Shown: one piece after another, positions 1-8,539 of the stretch
Numbering within the stretch: the stretch's first letter is position 1
Layout: every line of letters begins with the position of its first letter
From: Winogradskyella aurantiaca
Lineage (GTDB): Bacteria; Bacteroidota; Bacteroidia; Flavobacteriales; Flavobacteriaceae
Assembly: GCF_003362725.1 (NCBI RefSeq)
Contig: NZ_QKTV01000008.1
Span: forward strand, 120,707-184,706
Length of the DNA stretch: 64,000 nt
Direction of reading: 5' to 3'
The notes under the pieces: model-generated
What the model was told of the DNA's origin: nothing
The model's database searches: none
Seen by the model: the letters and a program-made list of their open reading frames with translations, nothing else
Made by a program: the position numbers and the translations under genes

Positions 1-619
1 TCACCGTCTGAGATAGGTCTTTTCTAACTTTCTTCAGATCAGAGAAAAAATCGGTTTCAGAACGGAAACCCACGGGTAACAATAAAACAGATTTTAGACC
101 TATTTCATGTAATCCTAGTTCATCATCAAAGGCTTCAGTTATAAACCCTTCCATTGGACAAGAATCGATTTCTTCCATAGCACAGACCGTCATAAGATTA
201 CCGAGAGCAATATAAGCTTGGTTGATCGCCCATGATAATTTCTTGTCTTCAGGCATTTGAGAAATAGTCTCAGTCAAATGTGATTTAAATGGAGAAATCA
301 CCTCATCCGGGGTCTGTCTGATACGTTGCAAATTGGCAAAATGGGACTCCACATCCGAGGCATCAATTTGATTCTGAACACATATTACCAATAAATGACT
401 GGCATCTACCACCTGGGCTTGATTATAGGCGTGCTTTACCAACTCCTGCCTAAGAGATTTATCCGTTACTACCACTAACTTTAAAGTTTGTAAACCATAA
501 GACGTAGCGGTTAGATTAAAGGCTTCTTTAAGAGTTTGAATCTGGTTATCTGATAGAAGACGGTCTTTATCAAAAGACTTGGTGGCATAGCGCCATTTTA
601 ATTGTTGTAAAACGGACAT
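1..619 (-). CDS. NfsB-type FMN-dependent nitroreductase / NAD(P)H oxidoreductase (3' end outside window)
   Basis: The reverse strand is open from an ATG at 619 to the window edge with no in-frame stop, giving at least 206 residues. It starts MSVLQQLKWRYATKSFD, which matches the N-terminal 'R.STK.FD' signature of oxygen-insensitive nitroreductases (family length about 210-220), so only a few residues should be missing. The middle (DASHLLVICVQN) and the 'PMEGF' segment near residue 175 are also typical of NfsB-like enzymes. Family members are cytosolic FMN flavoproteins that reduce quinones, nitro compounds or flavins with NAD(P)H; the physiological substrate here cannot be read from sequence. 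It is divergent from the next gene and stands alone in the window. Confidence 0.85.
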   Translation of the reverse strand, partial: MSVLQQLKWRYATKSFDKDRLLSDNQIQTLKEAFNLTATSYGLQTLKLVVVTDKSLRQELVKHAYNQAQVVDASHLLVICVQNQIDASDVESHFANLQRIRQTPDEVISPFKSHLTETISQMPEDKKLSWAINQAYIALGNLMTVCAMEEIDSCPMEGFITEAFDDELGLHEIGLKSVLLLPVGFRSETDFFSDLKKVRKDLSQTV

Positions 620-823
620 AGCTTTTTTTTGCAAAAATAAGGATTAACAGATTGATTTATAGGATAACTATCGATTCAAATTGCAACCCTTGACACCAAG
701 ATGGAGACTGATTTAGTTGGCTATTAGCTTCATTTTAATACCCAAATTTGACAAATAAATACTACAAAAATATTTGAATATTACTGGTTTTTAGTAAATT
801 ACACCCAACAGGTGACCAAAATA

Positions 824-1399
824 ATGAGAACATTAGTCCAAATCCTAATGCTGTTTTCTTTAGCATTGCAAGCTCAGGTGACATCGATAATCCCCAATAC
901 TAAATTGGCTGAGGAAGATGTTACAGTAGCTCTTAATTCTACACAGGATACCTTAATTATTAAAGCAGATTCTGGAGATATAAGTAAAGTAAGCATCATT
1001 CAGCGTGTCAGTTGGGACCGCAGTATTAGAACCTCGCCACTAACCGCAAATAGCACCAATACTTATAAAATCCCTCTGCACCAATACAGAATTGGAGCCT
1101 ATACGGTAGAAGTACATTTTAAGCCACACATCTATCCCTTTAAAATGTTTAGAGTAAAGCACATCCCCTACGATATGTCTTTAAATCCTAATATTAGATG
1201 TTATAGGGCAGAGTATGGAATTGTTAGCGGCTTTAGTGGTTATACTGGCGAAATAAAGGCACTAACCAAAAAGCGAATGGACGAACTCATCCTAAAGTTT
1301 GAAACTGATAAATTCACAAAAACAGGCTATGAAAACTGGTTAAAGGTATATGCAGTCTTTGAGGACCAGTCAGAGAAAACTTATTATGAGGTTGACTGA
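824..1399 (+). CDS. Secreted protein of unknown function
   Basis: About 191 residues from the ATG at 824. A GTG 12 bases upstream is also in frame, but the ATG gives a clean signal peptide (MRTLVQILMLFSLALQAQ, cleavage expected after the second Ala-Gln). The mature part is rich in beta-type sequence with regular Thr/Ser/Val alternation and has no T9SS tail, lipobox or membrane segment. It resembles small periplasmic or secreted Bacteroidota proteins with an Ig-like fold, but I do not recognise a family. There is no close neighbour on the same strand, so it is probably monocistronic. Confidence 0.6.
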   Translation: MRTLVQILMLFSLALQAQVTSIIPNTKLAEEDVTVALNSTQDTLIIKADSGDISKVSIIQRVSWDRSIRTSPLTANSTNTYKIPLHQYRIGAYTVEVHFKPHIYPFKMFRVKHIPYDMSLNPNIRCYRAEYGIVSGFSGYTGEIKALTKKRMDELILKFETDKFTKTGYENWLKVYAVFEDQSEKTYYEVD

Positions 1400-1707
1400 A
1401 CAGAGGAAGCCAATAAAAAATTAACCCTTCTACATACTATTTGATTTTAAACTCCTGGGTCATTCAATTATTCTATGAATAGAGTAAAACAGCCGTGATA
1501 CATTAGTCAAAATTATGACCAGCTCAAACCCTTAATCTTAATTTAGAATTAATTAAAATTGTAAATTTTAACGACTTAATGTAAATAATTGATTTCTAAA
1601 TGTTTAAATTTCAAGATCCCTACAAGGGGATTTAATTAATAGCGCAAAAAATAAAAATTATCTAACTAGTCAAAGGTTGCTACTAGCGAGATACAATAAT
1701 TTGTGCT
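1400..1707. other. Intergenic region, AT-rich
   Basis: About 300 bases with no credible ORF. The only structure I see is a weak hairpin near 1616-1631 (ATCCC/GGGAT arms around TACAAG) followed by a T/A-rich stretch. It could be a poor terminator or leader structure for the downstream regulator. I see no match to the TANNTTTG promoter box close to the 1708 start. Confidence 0.4.
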
Positions 1708-2478
1708 ATGATAAACGTAAAAACGGCAATAGTTGATGCCGATCCACTTTTCATCGACTACTTCAGATCTGCACTTAGAAAATTTTGTTCTGGTGCAGAA
1801 ATTCTTGGAATTGCCGAGAATACAAAAGATGGTCTTGAAATAATTAAGAACCAAAAATTAGATTTGGTGTTTTTGGGCACTGATTTAAAAGACGGTTCAG
1901 GTTTCAAGTTATTGGACCTTGCCAAAAAGGCAACCTCAAGTTTACCTGAAGTTGTATTTCTTTCAGAAAATGACCAAAGTGCTTTAAAAGCCATACGATA
2001 TAAACCATTGGATTATATAATTAAACCCGACTCATTTGATGAGATTGAAGAACGAGTTAAAGAGGCTTGCAAAGAACTTGAAAAAGAATTGTCCAAAATT
2101 GACAACAACAAAAATGGTTCAGCATCAATTTCTTCGAGTAGTAAAGTATTAAACTTTGTAGCCATTCCAAACCGTAAAAAAATCGAGCTCATAAAATTAG
2201 AGAACATCATTTACCTGGAGTCCGATGGTAGATATACCCATTTCCATTTGACTTTGGATAATAAAGTCTTAACCTCTGTAAAAAACTTAGGGGAATACGA
2301 AAAACTTCTCGATAACCCATCGTTCTTTAGGATACATAACAGTTATATAATCAATCTACTTCATGTGGATAATATTTACCGTGCCGATGGTAATTATTGT
2401 ATTTTACAAAATGGTAAAGCTTTACCCATTGCAAAACGTCGAATATCAGATTTGGAGTCCCATTTAAAATTGAAATAG
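1708..2478 (+). CDS. LytTR-family response regulator with degenerate receiver domain
   Basis: 256 residues: an N-terminal CheY-like receiver (about 4-120), a Ser/Asn-rich linker (about 130-147) and a C-terminal LytTR DNA-binding domain (about 150-254, with 'IIYLESDGRYTHFHL' and 'FFRIHNSYIINL', typical of the fold). In the receiver the conserved Lys is present (K106 in 'IIKP'). The phosphoacceptor position, normally Asp in 'LVFLD', is Gly57, and the N-terminal acidic pair reads D10-A11-D12 instead of D-D-E. The protein is therefore predicted to be a transcription regulator that is not controlled by conventional Asp phosphorylation. No sensor kinase gene lies beside it. The ATG at 1708 is the only start consistent with the receiver's first beta strand. 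Confidence 0.88.
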   Translation: MINVKTAIVDADPLFIDYFRSALRKFCSGAEILGIAENTKDGLEIIKNQKLDLVFLGTDLKDGSGFKLLDLAKKATSSLPEVVFLSENDQSALKAIRYKPLDYIIKPDSFDEIEERVKEACKELEKELSKIDNNKNGSASISSSSKVLNFVAIPNRKKIELIKLENIIYLESDGRYTHFHLTLDNKVLTSVKNLGEYEKLLDNPSFFRIHNSYIINLLHVDNIYRADGNYCILQNGKALPIAKRRISDLESHLKLK

Positions 2479-2946
2479 AGCCGAAAATTTTTCATGTCAG
2501 ATCTGATTAATAGTAAGTAGAAGCTATATTTAAATGGAAATATTACATAAGACTAGGAATACTTTCTAATTACATCTCATCAAAGATTGCATTTTATTAG
2601 GTTATCATACATAATAAGAATCTGCTATAAATAATCCAGCGAGTTAAATAATTCAGGTCATCTATACAACATTACTACTCATCAATAAAATACATGTAAG
2701 TTATCGAATTGATTCTTAAAGTTTTACAAGTGAAGATATCTTTGCCTTGATATTATTTTATAAAATATTTCCTACTTAATAGAATGTTTAATCGATAAAA
2801 TTTAACATTTTAACCTATAAAAATACCGTCCATACGTTTAATCGACCGTTTATTACATTGTACTTCATTAATTGCTAAAGTTGTACTAAGTTGGTATTAA
2901 ATTAATTAACGTCTTATGAAAGACAAACCTCAAATCACCTCAAATC
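2479..2946. other. Long AT-rich intergenic region with a possible -7 box
   Basis: 468 bases without a credible gene. A TATCTTTG sequence at 2737-2744 matches the Bacteroidota -7 consensus TANNTTTG, but the nearest TTG (2709-2711) is 25 bases upstream, further than the usual 18-20. If used, it would give a leader of about 200 nt for the T9SS cargo gene at 2947. Nothing else stands out. Confidence 0.35.
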
Positions 2947-3801
2947 ATGAAACTTCAATTACACCTCATGATCTTATCTATTCTGTATTTTGGGATAGCC
3001 AACAAAGATCAAAAATCAAGCTCACTAGCATTCACATGGAGTAGCGAAAACTCCATTACACAAACTGATGCTGAACTGGCAAAAACTAATTCTTTTCAAC
3101 CCGTTCTTTATAATACACGCTTGCTTATAAATAATGGTATAAATCAAGAAGGTACCGACTTCTATTTTACTCAAGGGGCCAGCACGTCGTTGGATCCTGG
3201 TTATGATGCTATGTACCCAATGGGAAACCCACCTGCGTTTTCCATTTATTCATATTTGGTAGAAGGTGACCAAACGGTTCCTTTGGCCATTCAGTCCTTA
3301 AGCGATACTGATTGCGAAGATATTACCATATCTATAGGTGTTAATGCCCCTGCCAATCAAGAACTCACCTTTAGTATAGCACAAATGGACATGCCAGAAG
3401 GTATTAAAGCATTTATAGATGATACGGTAGCAGATGTAAGAACTGATCTAACCGAAGAAAATTATACTTTAACGCCTCAGGAAAGCTTGAACGGACCTGG
3501 ACGCTTTTTTGTAAGATTCCAGCAAGTAGAAAGCACCTCTTTATCAACACAGGAAGCCAATTTTAATGAGATCAAAATCTACTCGAACTCAATTCAAGAA
3601 ACAATTGAAATATCTGGCTCGTTCGACTTTGAAACTGCGGTTAGATTGTATAATATACAAGGTCAATTGATTAAAACGTTCGATATTAATCCTCAAGACA
3701 ATGGTCTAAGTTTAGAAACAAATAATTTGGACTCTGGACTTTACTTAGTAAAACTATCTAATGGACACCAAGAAAAAACAACAAAACTATTACTGAATTA
3801 A
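2947..3801 (+). CDS. T9SS-secreted protein with C-terminal type A sorting domain
   Basis: 284 residues. The N-terminus (MKLQLHLMILSILYFGIA) is a hydrophobic export signal. The middle contains the 'LDPGYDAMYPMG...FSIYSYLVEG' pattern that often precedes the sorting tail in Bacteroidota surface proteins. The last 80 or so residues form a typical type A sorting domain ('VRLYNIQGQLIKTFDI', 'LDSGLYLVKLSNG', ending 'KTTKLLLN'), which directs export through the type IX system and cell-surface anchoring or release. No catalytic domain is visible; compared with larger family members this is essentially only the common C-terminal module, so it may be a shortened remnant of a larger adhesin. It is followed by a strong terminator. 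Confidence 0.8.
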   Translation: MKLQLHLMILSILYFGIANKDQKSSSLAFTWSSENSITQTDAELAKTNSFQPVLYNTRLLINNGINQEGTDFYFTQGASTSLDPGYDAMYPMGNPPAFSIYSYLVEGDQTVPLAIQSLSDTDCEDITISIGVNAPANQELTFSIAQMDMPEGIKAFIDDTVADVRTDLTEENYTLTPQESLNGPGRFFVRFQQVESTSLSTQEANFNEIKIYSNSIQETIEISGSFDFETAVRLYNIQGQLIKTFDINPQDNGLSLETNNLDSGLYLVKLSNGHQEKTTKLLLN

Positions 3802-3852
3802 AAAAATTAATTGTTAACTACAATTAAGCTACGTTCTTATTTTTAATCCCTT

Positions 3853-3890
3853 AAAAACCCCTTAACTAATTTTGTTAATGGGGTTTTTAT
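3853..3890 (+). terminator. Rho-independent terminator after the T9SS protein gene
   Basis: Hairpin with arms AAAAACCCC and GGGGTTTTT around a loop that itself contains a TTAAC/GTTAA pairing, followed by a T-rich run. It lies about 50 bases after the stop at 3801. Confidence 0.8.
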
Positions 3891-3942
3891 TATTGATTTT
3901 ACTAGACTTAATTCGTAATACAACATTATCTCTATATCCAAC

Positions 3943-3976
3943 AAAAAACCCGCAACAAATGTTGCGGGTTTTTTTG
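3943..3976 (-). terminator. Rho-independent terminator of tRNA-Ser (bidirectional)
   Basis: Near-perfect hairpin AACCCGCAAC-AAAT-GTTGCGGGTT flanked by A and T runs on both sides, directly downstream of tRNA-Ser on the minus strand. The flanking runs make it usable in both directions. Confidence 0.85.
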
Positions 3977-4061
3977 CGGAGGAAGAGGGATTCGAACCCC
4001 CGGAGGTGTGACCCTCAACAGTTTTCAAGACTGCCGCATTCGACCACTCTGCCATTCCTCC
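3977..4061 (-). tRNA. tRNA-Ser (anticodon UGA)
   Basis: Minus-strand cloverleaf: acceptor arms GGAGGAA and TTCCTCC with G at the discriminator position, D-arm region GGCAGAGTGGTCGAATGC, anticodon loop CTTGAAA (anticodon TGA), the long variable arm typical of serine tRNAs, and a T-arm with GGTTCGAATCC. The 3' CCA is not encoded. A consensus promoter lies 12 bases upstream and a hairpin terminator directly downstream. Confidence 0.97.
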
Positions 4062-4072
4062 TTAAGCGGGTG

Positions 4073-4102
4073 CAAATATAAAACCCTTTTTGTTGCTTCC
4101 AA
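4073..4102 (-). promoter_or_regulatory. Bacteroidota-type promoter of tRNA-Ser
   Basis: On the minus strand: TTG at 4102-4100, 19-base spacer, TATATTTG at 4080-4073. This matches the -33 TTG / -7 TANNTTTG architecture used by the primary sigma factor of Bacteroidota. The -7 box ends 11 bases before the first tRNA base. Confidence 0.8.
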
Positions 4103-4233
4103 AACATTTATGTCGTTTTTTAATTTTGAAACAACTGTTCTTGCCAATCCAAATTTTAGAATCATCAATCCCTCTTCAAATAGAACTTAATCCAAAAGAT
4201 TCTTAATTTTGAGCTTCAACAAGACAACCCTGT

Positions 4234-4539
4234 ATGAAGGAAATACTTAAGATAACTGGCCTCATATTTGCGCTGGTAGCAATTATAATGAGCACTACAA
4301 AGTTCTATAGTTTATCATTGATACCCGCAATTTTAGCTGTTATTATCGGGGGTGTGTACTTTTATTCGACCAAGAAAGCGGGGGCAGATACAAAACCAGT
4401 ACAATACATTAGTTTATTGATTTTTATGACCATAATTATGTCTGTATATCAACATTTTGTTGGCACTCAAAAACCAATTCCACCGCAAGAATTACCTAAT
4501 TTTGATTTTCCAGAATTAGATTCTACAAAAACCAAATAA
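4234..4539 (+). CDS. Small membrane protein of unknown function
   Basis: 101 residues with three hydrophobic segments (about 8-25, 28-48 and 58-75) and a short acidic, proline-rich C-terminal tail (PPQELPNFDFPELD). I recognise no family beyond small inner-membrane proteins common in Flavobacteriaceae. A TAATTTTG at 4204-4211 fits a -7 box, but no properly spaced TTG was found upstream. It could be cotranscribed with the peptidase genes downstream, although the 90-base gap makes that uncertain. Confidence 0.6.
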   Translation: MKEILKITGLIFALVAIIMSTTKFYSLSLIPAILAVIIGGVYFYSTKKAGADTKPVQYISLLIFMTIIMSVYQHFVGTQKPIPPQELPNFDFPELDSTKTK

Positions 4540-4628
4540 GCATCTAAAAAAAATTCCAATAACAAGATGTTTACGATGCACCATTGAAAAATGAAAATAT
4601 TGTACTTTTATTGCCCAAATCTTAAGCC

Positions 4629-5660
4629 TTGAAATCTTTTTTTGCTTCGTTTTTATTTCTTGTAGGTTCCTGTGCAACGTTACGGCATAGTGAAAAGGTA
4701 GAAAAACTTAGGAACAGTATTCAATTTTCTGATAGAGAGCTAGTATCCCAGTATATGGCTACTATAAGCCAGGAAGAGCTAAAGGAATTTGTATATCAGG
4801 TGGCTTCCGATAAGTATATGGGTAGAATGACTGGTCAACCCGGACACGACAGTTTATGTAATTATTTAATTAACTACTACAAAACTCTAGAATACCAGTC
4901 TCCAAAAGGATATCCCGATTATAAACAGATTGTACCAAAGGAAGCACTTCCTCCAGGAGTCAATTCATCGTTGAATGTTATTGCATTTATTGAAGGGTCA
5001 GAGTATCCTAATGAGTATGTGTATATTACAGGGCATTCAGATCATGAAGGTGTTGTTGAAGGGTTAATTTATCCAGGTGCGGATGACAATGGCTCAGGTA
5101 CAGCAGCGCTTATGGAAATAGCTGAAGCTTTTAAAATGGCTGAAAACAATGGTCATGGACCTAAGCGCTCACTAGTATTTTTACATGTCACAGCAGAAGA
5201 AATTGGTCTATATGGTTCTAAATATTACTCGGAAAATCCCATTTTTCCAATAGAACAAACTACAACAGTTCTAAATACAGATATGATAGGACGTGTGGAC
5301 CCAAAGCACCAGGAAAACGAAAACTATATATACCTCATTGGATCTGACCGCCTTAGTACTGAGCTGGACTTTATAGCTCAGGAAGCTAATGAAACGTTTA
5401 CCAATTTGGAATTAGATTACACTTTTAACGACCCTAAAGATCCTAACAGCTATTTCTTTAGATCGGATCACTACAATTTTGCAGATAAGGGTGTGCCTGT
5501 TATATTCTTTTTTAACGGCGAACATGAAGATTACACGAAGCCAACAGATACTCCTGAAAAGGTTAATTATCCCCTTCTTAAAAAACGTACTGATCTCATT
5601 TTTGCCACAGCTTGGTATTTGGTCAATGCTGAACAGCCAGTAACCAAAGAGGTACTTTAA
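4629..5660 (+). CDS. M28-family zinc aminopeptidase, lipoprotein
   Basis: 343 residues from a TTG start that gives a lipoprotein signal peptide (MKSFFASFLFLVGSC, lipidated Cys15). The catalytic domain carries the M28 metal ligands in order: H136 in 'GHSDHEG', D152 in 'GADDNGSG', E190-E191 in 'VTAEE', D218 in 'NTDMIGR' and H281 in 'RSDHYNF'. The family removes N-terminal residues from peptides with two zinc ions, here probably in the periplasm or at the outer membrane. It lacks the PA (protease-associated) insert present in its downstream paralogue, with which it shares extended near-identical blocks. TTG rather than ATG initiation is inferred because no ATG precedes the lipobox. Confidence 0.9.
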   Translation: MKSFFASFLFLVGSCATLRHSEKVEKLRNSIQFSDRELVSQYMATISQEELKEFVYQVASDKYMGRMTGQPGHDSLCNYLINYYKTLEYQSPKGYPDYKQIVPKEALPPGVNSSLNVIAFIEGSEYPNEYVYITGHSDHEGVVEGLIYPGADDNGSGTAALMEIAEAFKMAENNGHGPKRSLVFLHVTAEEIGLYGSKYYSENPIFPIEQTTTVLNTDMIGRVDPKHQENENYIYLIGSDRLSTELDFIAQEANETFTNLELDYTFNDPKDPNSYFFRSDHYNFADKGVPVIFFFNGEHEDYTKPTDTPEKVNYPLLKKRTDLIFATAWYLVNAEQPVTKEVL

Positions 5661-5756
5661 TGTTAAATTTGTTTAAAGGCATTTCAAGTCCCCCTAAAGT
5701 CTCTTATTTTTGGAATCCTTGCTCGTAAGGGCATTACTAACACTAACATTACATAA

Positions 5757-7355
5757 ATGAAACGATTTTTTTTACTGGCCAGTACCTTGGCCATAATCAC
5801 TGCTTGTGGTTCAGGAAAAACAACCACTTCCCAAACAGAAACCACAACCAAAACTACAATTGTTAGCGATGCAGTAGCTAGCTCACCACAAACTTATGCC
5901 GCCACTATTACATCCAACGAGTTAAAGGAACTGCTGTATACCTATGCCTCTGATGAATTTGAGGGTAGAGAAACTGGAAAACCAGGACAGAAAAAAGCCA
6001 TCGAGTATTTGAAACAGCAATACATTGCCATGGATATGGAATCACCTTTAAAGGGGGATAACTACTTTCAGGAAGTTCCTTTAGCCGAGCAAAAGACTTC
6101 TGTTGCCATGGTGACTATTAATGGACAATCCTATGAGGCCTTTGATGATCATATAGTAGCACTTATTAACGAGAGTGTGGATATTAATGCTAATGAAGTG
6201 GTTTACGTAGGCTATGGTATAGATGCTGAAAATTATTCCAACTATAAAGGTGTAGATGTTAAAGGAAAAATAGTTTTGGCTAAGCCAGGGGAACCAGTAG
6301 ATGCCAATGGAAACTATGTAACGACAGGAACCACCGATCCATCTAAATGGACTTCTGGAAGGCAGGCTATCTCCAGTAAACGCAATGCTGCATTAGACAA
6401 TGGGGCTGCTATTTTCATCTATACGGACGACAATCTGTTTCCTAGATATTCAGCCTACTTTAGAGGTCAATACGAGTCTGGAGCTGCTGGACGTTTATCG
6501 CTTAATGATTCAGATGATTCAATGTTAATGTTAATGACCAATTCTAAATTAGCAAAAGCACTTCATCCTGATATTGATACGGACGATAGTTCTAAAGTCA
6601 TAAATACTGAAATCAGTGTGAAAGCAGAAAACAAATCTTCTAAAGTTGTATCTGAAAATGTGGTGGCTTTTATTAAAGGAAGTGAGAAACCAGATGAGAT
6701 AATCGTAGTGTCATCCCACCTAGATCATATTGGAGTATCTGCAGAAGGGCAAGTAAATAACGGTGCCGACGATGACGGTTCCGGTACGGTAGCTGTGGTA
6801 GAAATAGCTGAAGCGTTTAAAGTTGCCCAATTAGCAGGAAACGGACCTAAACGATCGTTGTTGTTTTTACACGTAACTGGTGAGGAAAAGGGCTTATTAG
6901 GATCCAGATACTATACTGATATTGAGCCATTATTCCCTCTAGAAAATACTGTTGCCAATTTAAATATTGATATGATTGGGCGTGTAGATCCCAAACGAGA
7001 GGGTGACCGCAATTATGTCTATTTAATTGGAAGTGACAAATTAAGTACTGAATTGCATACCATTTCTGAGGAGGTAAACAGCAAATATTGTAATGTTGAA
7101 TTGGATTATACCTATAATGATGAGAACGACCCTAATCGTTTTTACTACCGATCTGATCATTATAACTTCGCTAAAAATAATATTCCTGTCATCTTCTATT
7201 TTAACGGTACTCATGCGGATTATCACAGACCTAGTGATACTCCTGATAAAATTGAATATGACCTATTAGAAAACCGTGCACGCCTAGTATTCTATACGGC
7301 ATGGGAGCTCGCCAATCGAGACGATCGTATTGTTGTTGATAAAGCGGTTGAGTAA
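5757..7355 (+). CDS. M28-family zinc aminopeptidase with PA domain, lipoprotein
   Basis: 532 residues beginning MKRFFLLASTLAIITAC, a lipoprotein signal with lipidated Cys17, followed by a Thr-rich linker (about 21-35). A PA-like insert (about 125-290) precedes the catalytic core. Metal ligands are all present: H321 ('SSHLDH'), D338 ('GADDDGSG'), E376-E377 ('TGEE'), D405 ('NIDMIGR') and H468 ('RSDHYNF'). It is a tandem paralogue of the gene 96 bases upstream; the difference is essentially the added PA domain, which in this family shapes substrate access. Likely role: peptide utilisation at the cell envelope. A strong terminator follows. Confidence 0.93.
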   Translation: MKRFFLLASTLAIITACGSGKTTTSQTETTTKTTIVSDAVASSPQTYAATITSNELKELLYTYASDEFEGRETGKPGQKKAIEYLKQQYIAMDMESPLKGDNYFQEVPLAEQKTSVAMVTINGQSYEAFDDHIVALINESVDINANEVVYVGYGIDAENYSNYKGVDVKGKIVLAKPGEPVDANGNYVTTGTTDPSKWTSGRQAISSKRNAALDNGAAIFIYTDDNLFPRYSAYFRGQYESGAAGRLSLNDSDDSMLMLMTNSKLAKALHPDIDTDDSSKVINTEISVKAENKSSKVVSENVVAFIKGSEKPDEIIVVSSHLDHIGVSAEGQVNNGADDDGSGTVAVVEIAEAFKVAQLAGNGPKRSLLFLHVTGEEKGLLGSRYYTDIEPLFPLENTVANLNIDMIGRVDPKREGDRNYVYLIGSDKLSTELHTISEEVNSKYCNVELDYTYNDENDPNRFYYRSDHYNFAKNNIPVIFYFNGTHADYHRPSDTPDKIEYDLLENRARLVFYTAWELANRDDRIVVDKAVE

Positions 7356-7375
7356 TACAGCTACTATTAAATTTA

Positions 7376-7408
7376 AAAATCCATCTGGTTTTGCAGATGG
7401 ATTTTTTT
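7376..7408 (+). terminator. Rho-independent terminator after the M28 peptidase pair
   Basis: Hairpin AAAAATCCATCTG-GTTTT-GCAGATGGATTTTT with a run of seven T, 20 bases after the stop codon of the second peptidase. Confidence 0.88.
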
Positions 7409-7415
7409 ATGGCAC

Positions 7416-7449
7416 AAAAAAAGCCCTTCATTTCTGAAAGGCTTGGTCT
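7416..7449 (-). terminator. Rho-independent terminator of tRNA-His
   Basis: On the minus strand, hairpin AAGCC-T-TTCA / TGAA-G-GGCTT (one internal mismatch) followed by a T run, immediately downstream of tRNA-His. Confidence 0.7.
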
Positions 7450-7454
7450 TTTTG

Positions 7455-7529
7455 GGTGGAAGATCGGTCTCGAACCGACGACCTCCTGAACCACAATCAG
7501 GCGCTCTAACCAACTGAGCTACAACCACC
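7455..7529 (-). tRNA. tRNA-His (anticodon GUG)
   Basis: Minus-strand cloverleaf with anticodon loop TTGTGGT (GTG), D-arm TAGCTCAGTTGGTTAGAGC and T-arm GTCGGTTCGAGACCGAT. The extra 5' G(-1) opposite C73, the histidine-tRNA hallmark, is at 7529. CCA is not encoded. The acceptor stem as written pairs GTGGTTG with CTTCCAC, which leaves two adjacent T-T mismatches at positions 5:68 and 6:67 (see findings). Confidence 0.93.
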
Positions 7530-7545
7530 ATTTAAAATTGGACTG

Positions 7546-7575
7546 CAAATGTAAATGTTTTACCATATTCTTCAA
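7546..7575 (-). promoter_or_regulatory. Bacteroidota-type promoter of tRNA-His
   Basis: On the minus strand: TTG at 7575-7573, 19-base spacer, TACATTTG at 7553-7546. It is the same architecture and spacing as the tRNA-Ser promoter and lies 16 bases before the tRNA. Confidence 0.78.
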
Positions 7576-7774
7576 AGTCTTTTAAAGACTTATTTCAAAT
7601 CAGTGGCTTTGCCTCTAACAACATAATAAGCTGACTTCAGTTACAAACAAACTAAATGTTAAACCCCATACCTACTCCCGACAAAGCATTAGTCTGTACT
7701 AAAACAAAACATTTGTAAGAAATTTTTTAATATCTTATTTTTTTCTTTATTTCTTAATATTAAAAAGAAGCGAG

Positions 7775-8539
7775 ATGATTAGAACCTATTGGATAACCGC
7801 AATTTTAGTATTTGGATGCAGTTTTTTATTTGGTCAAAACAGCTCTGATACCTGCGCAAATGCTCAAGCACTATGTCTTGAAGATGATTTTACTTACCAA
7901 AACACCAGTAATTCCTCTAGTGCAGAAGCAGGGCCTAATTATGGCTGTTTGGGAATCCAACTAAATCCTGCTTGGTTCGTACTTCAGGTAGCTCAAGGGG
8001 GAGATATCTTATTTGATATGACGCAAAGCACAGAGCCAGGTGGAACCCCCAACCTTGATATTGATTTTATTGCTTATGGCCCGTTTTCAGAGATAGAAAA
8101 TGTTTGTGAGTCTCAGCTAACATTTGATAATATTGTTGTTTGTAGTTACACACCAGGTGGTTCTGAATCAGTTTCAATAACTGATACGCAAAACGGAGAC
8201 TACTTTCTGCTAATGATTACAAATTTTTCTAACCAACCAGGATATGTAACAATCACTCAAAATTCAGGTTCTGCTGCATTAAATTGTGATCTTTTATCAA
8301 ATAACCAACCTGACTTTGAAAGCGCTTCCGTTCATCCAAATCCTGTAAGCAACTACCTTAAAATAAATCTTAATCTTCCAATGGCAGACTACAAGGTATT
8401 TGATACCAGTGGTAGAGTCGTACTAAATGGCATCCTTAATAATAATCAAATCGACGTGAGTCATCTTCCCAAAGGGACTTTCTTCTTAACCCTAAATAAT
8501 GCCGAGGGTAAGACCCTTACTTACAGATTCATTAAGTGA
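7775..8539 (+). CDS. T9SS-secreted protein with type A sorting domain
   Basis: 254 residues. A signal peptide (MIRTYWITAILVFGCSFLFGQ) is followed by a Cys-containing beta-rich domain (about 22-170) starting 'SSDTCANAQALC', a pattern seen in many T9SS exported proteins of unknown function. The C-terminal 75 residues are a sorting domain ('[14 protein letters not shown]', 'YKVFDTSGRVVLNG', 'LPKGTFFLTLNNAEGK'). The product is probably displayed on or released from the cell surface; no enzyme motif is visible. Its stop codon directly abuts the stop of the convergent bshB1. Confidence 0.82.
   Translation: MIRTYWITAILVFGCSFLFGQNSSDTCANAQALCLEDDFTYQNTSNSSSAEAGPNYGCLGIQLNPAWFVLQVAQGGDILFDMTQSTEPGGTPNLDIDFIAYGPFSEIENVCESQLTFDNIVVCSYTPGGSESVSITDTQNGDYFLLMITNFSNQPGYVTITQNSGSAALNCDLLSNNQPDFESASVHPNPVSNYLKINLNLPMADYKVFDTSGRVVLNGILNNNQIDVSHLPKGTFFLTLNNAEGKTLTYRFIK

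Noticed and set aside
3601..3975. Pair of close hairpins that might form a CRISPR-like or attenuator array
   Set aside because: Each is an ordinary terminator, one for the T9SS gene and one for tRNA-Ser; there are no repeated units.
3843..4055. 70-codon minus-strand ORF beginning MAEWSNAAVLKTVEG
   Set aside because: It is the translation of tRNA-Ser and its terminator read in one frame.
7231..7494. 87-codon minus-strand ORF
   Set aside because: Overlaps the M28 peptidase 3' end and tRNA-His; no protein-like features.
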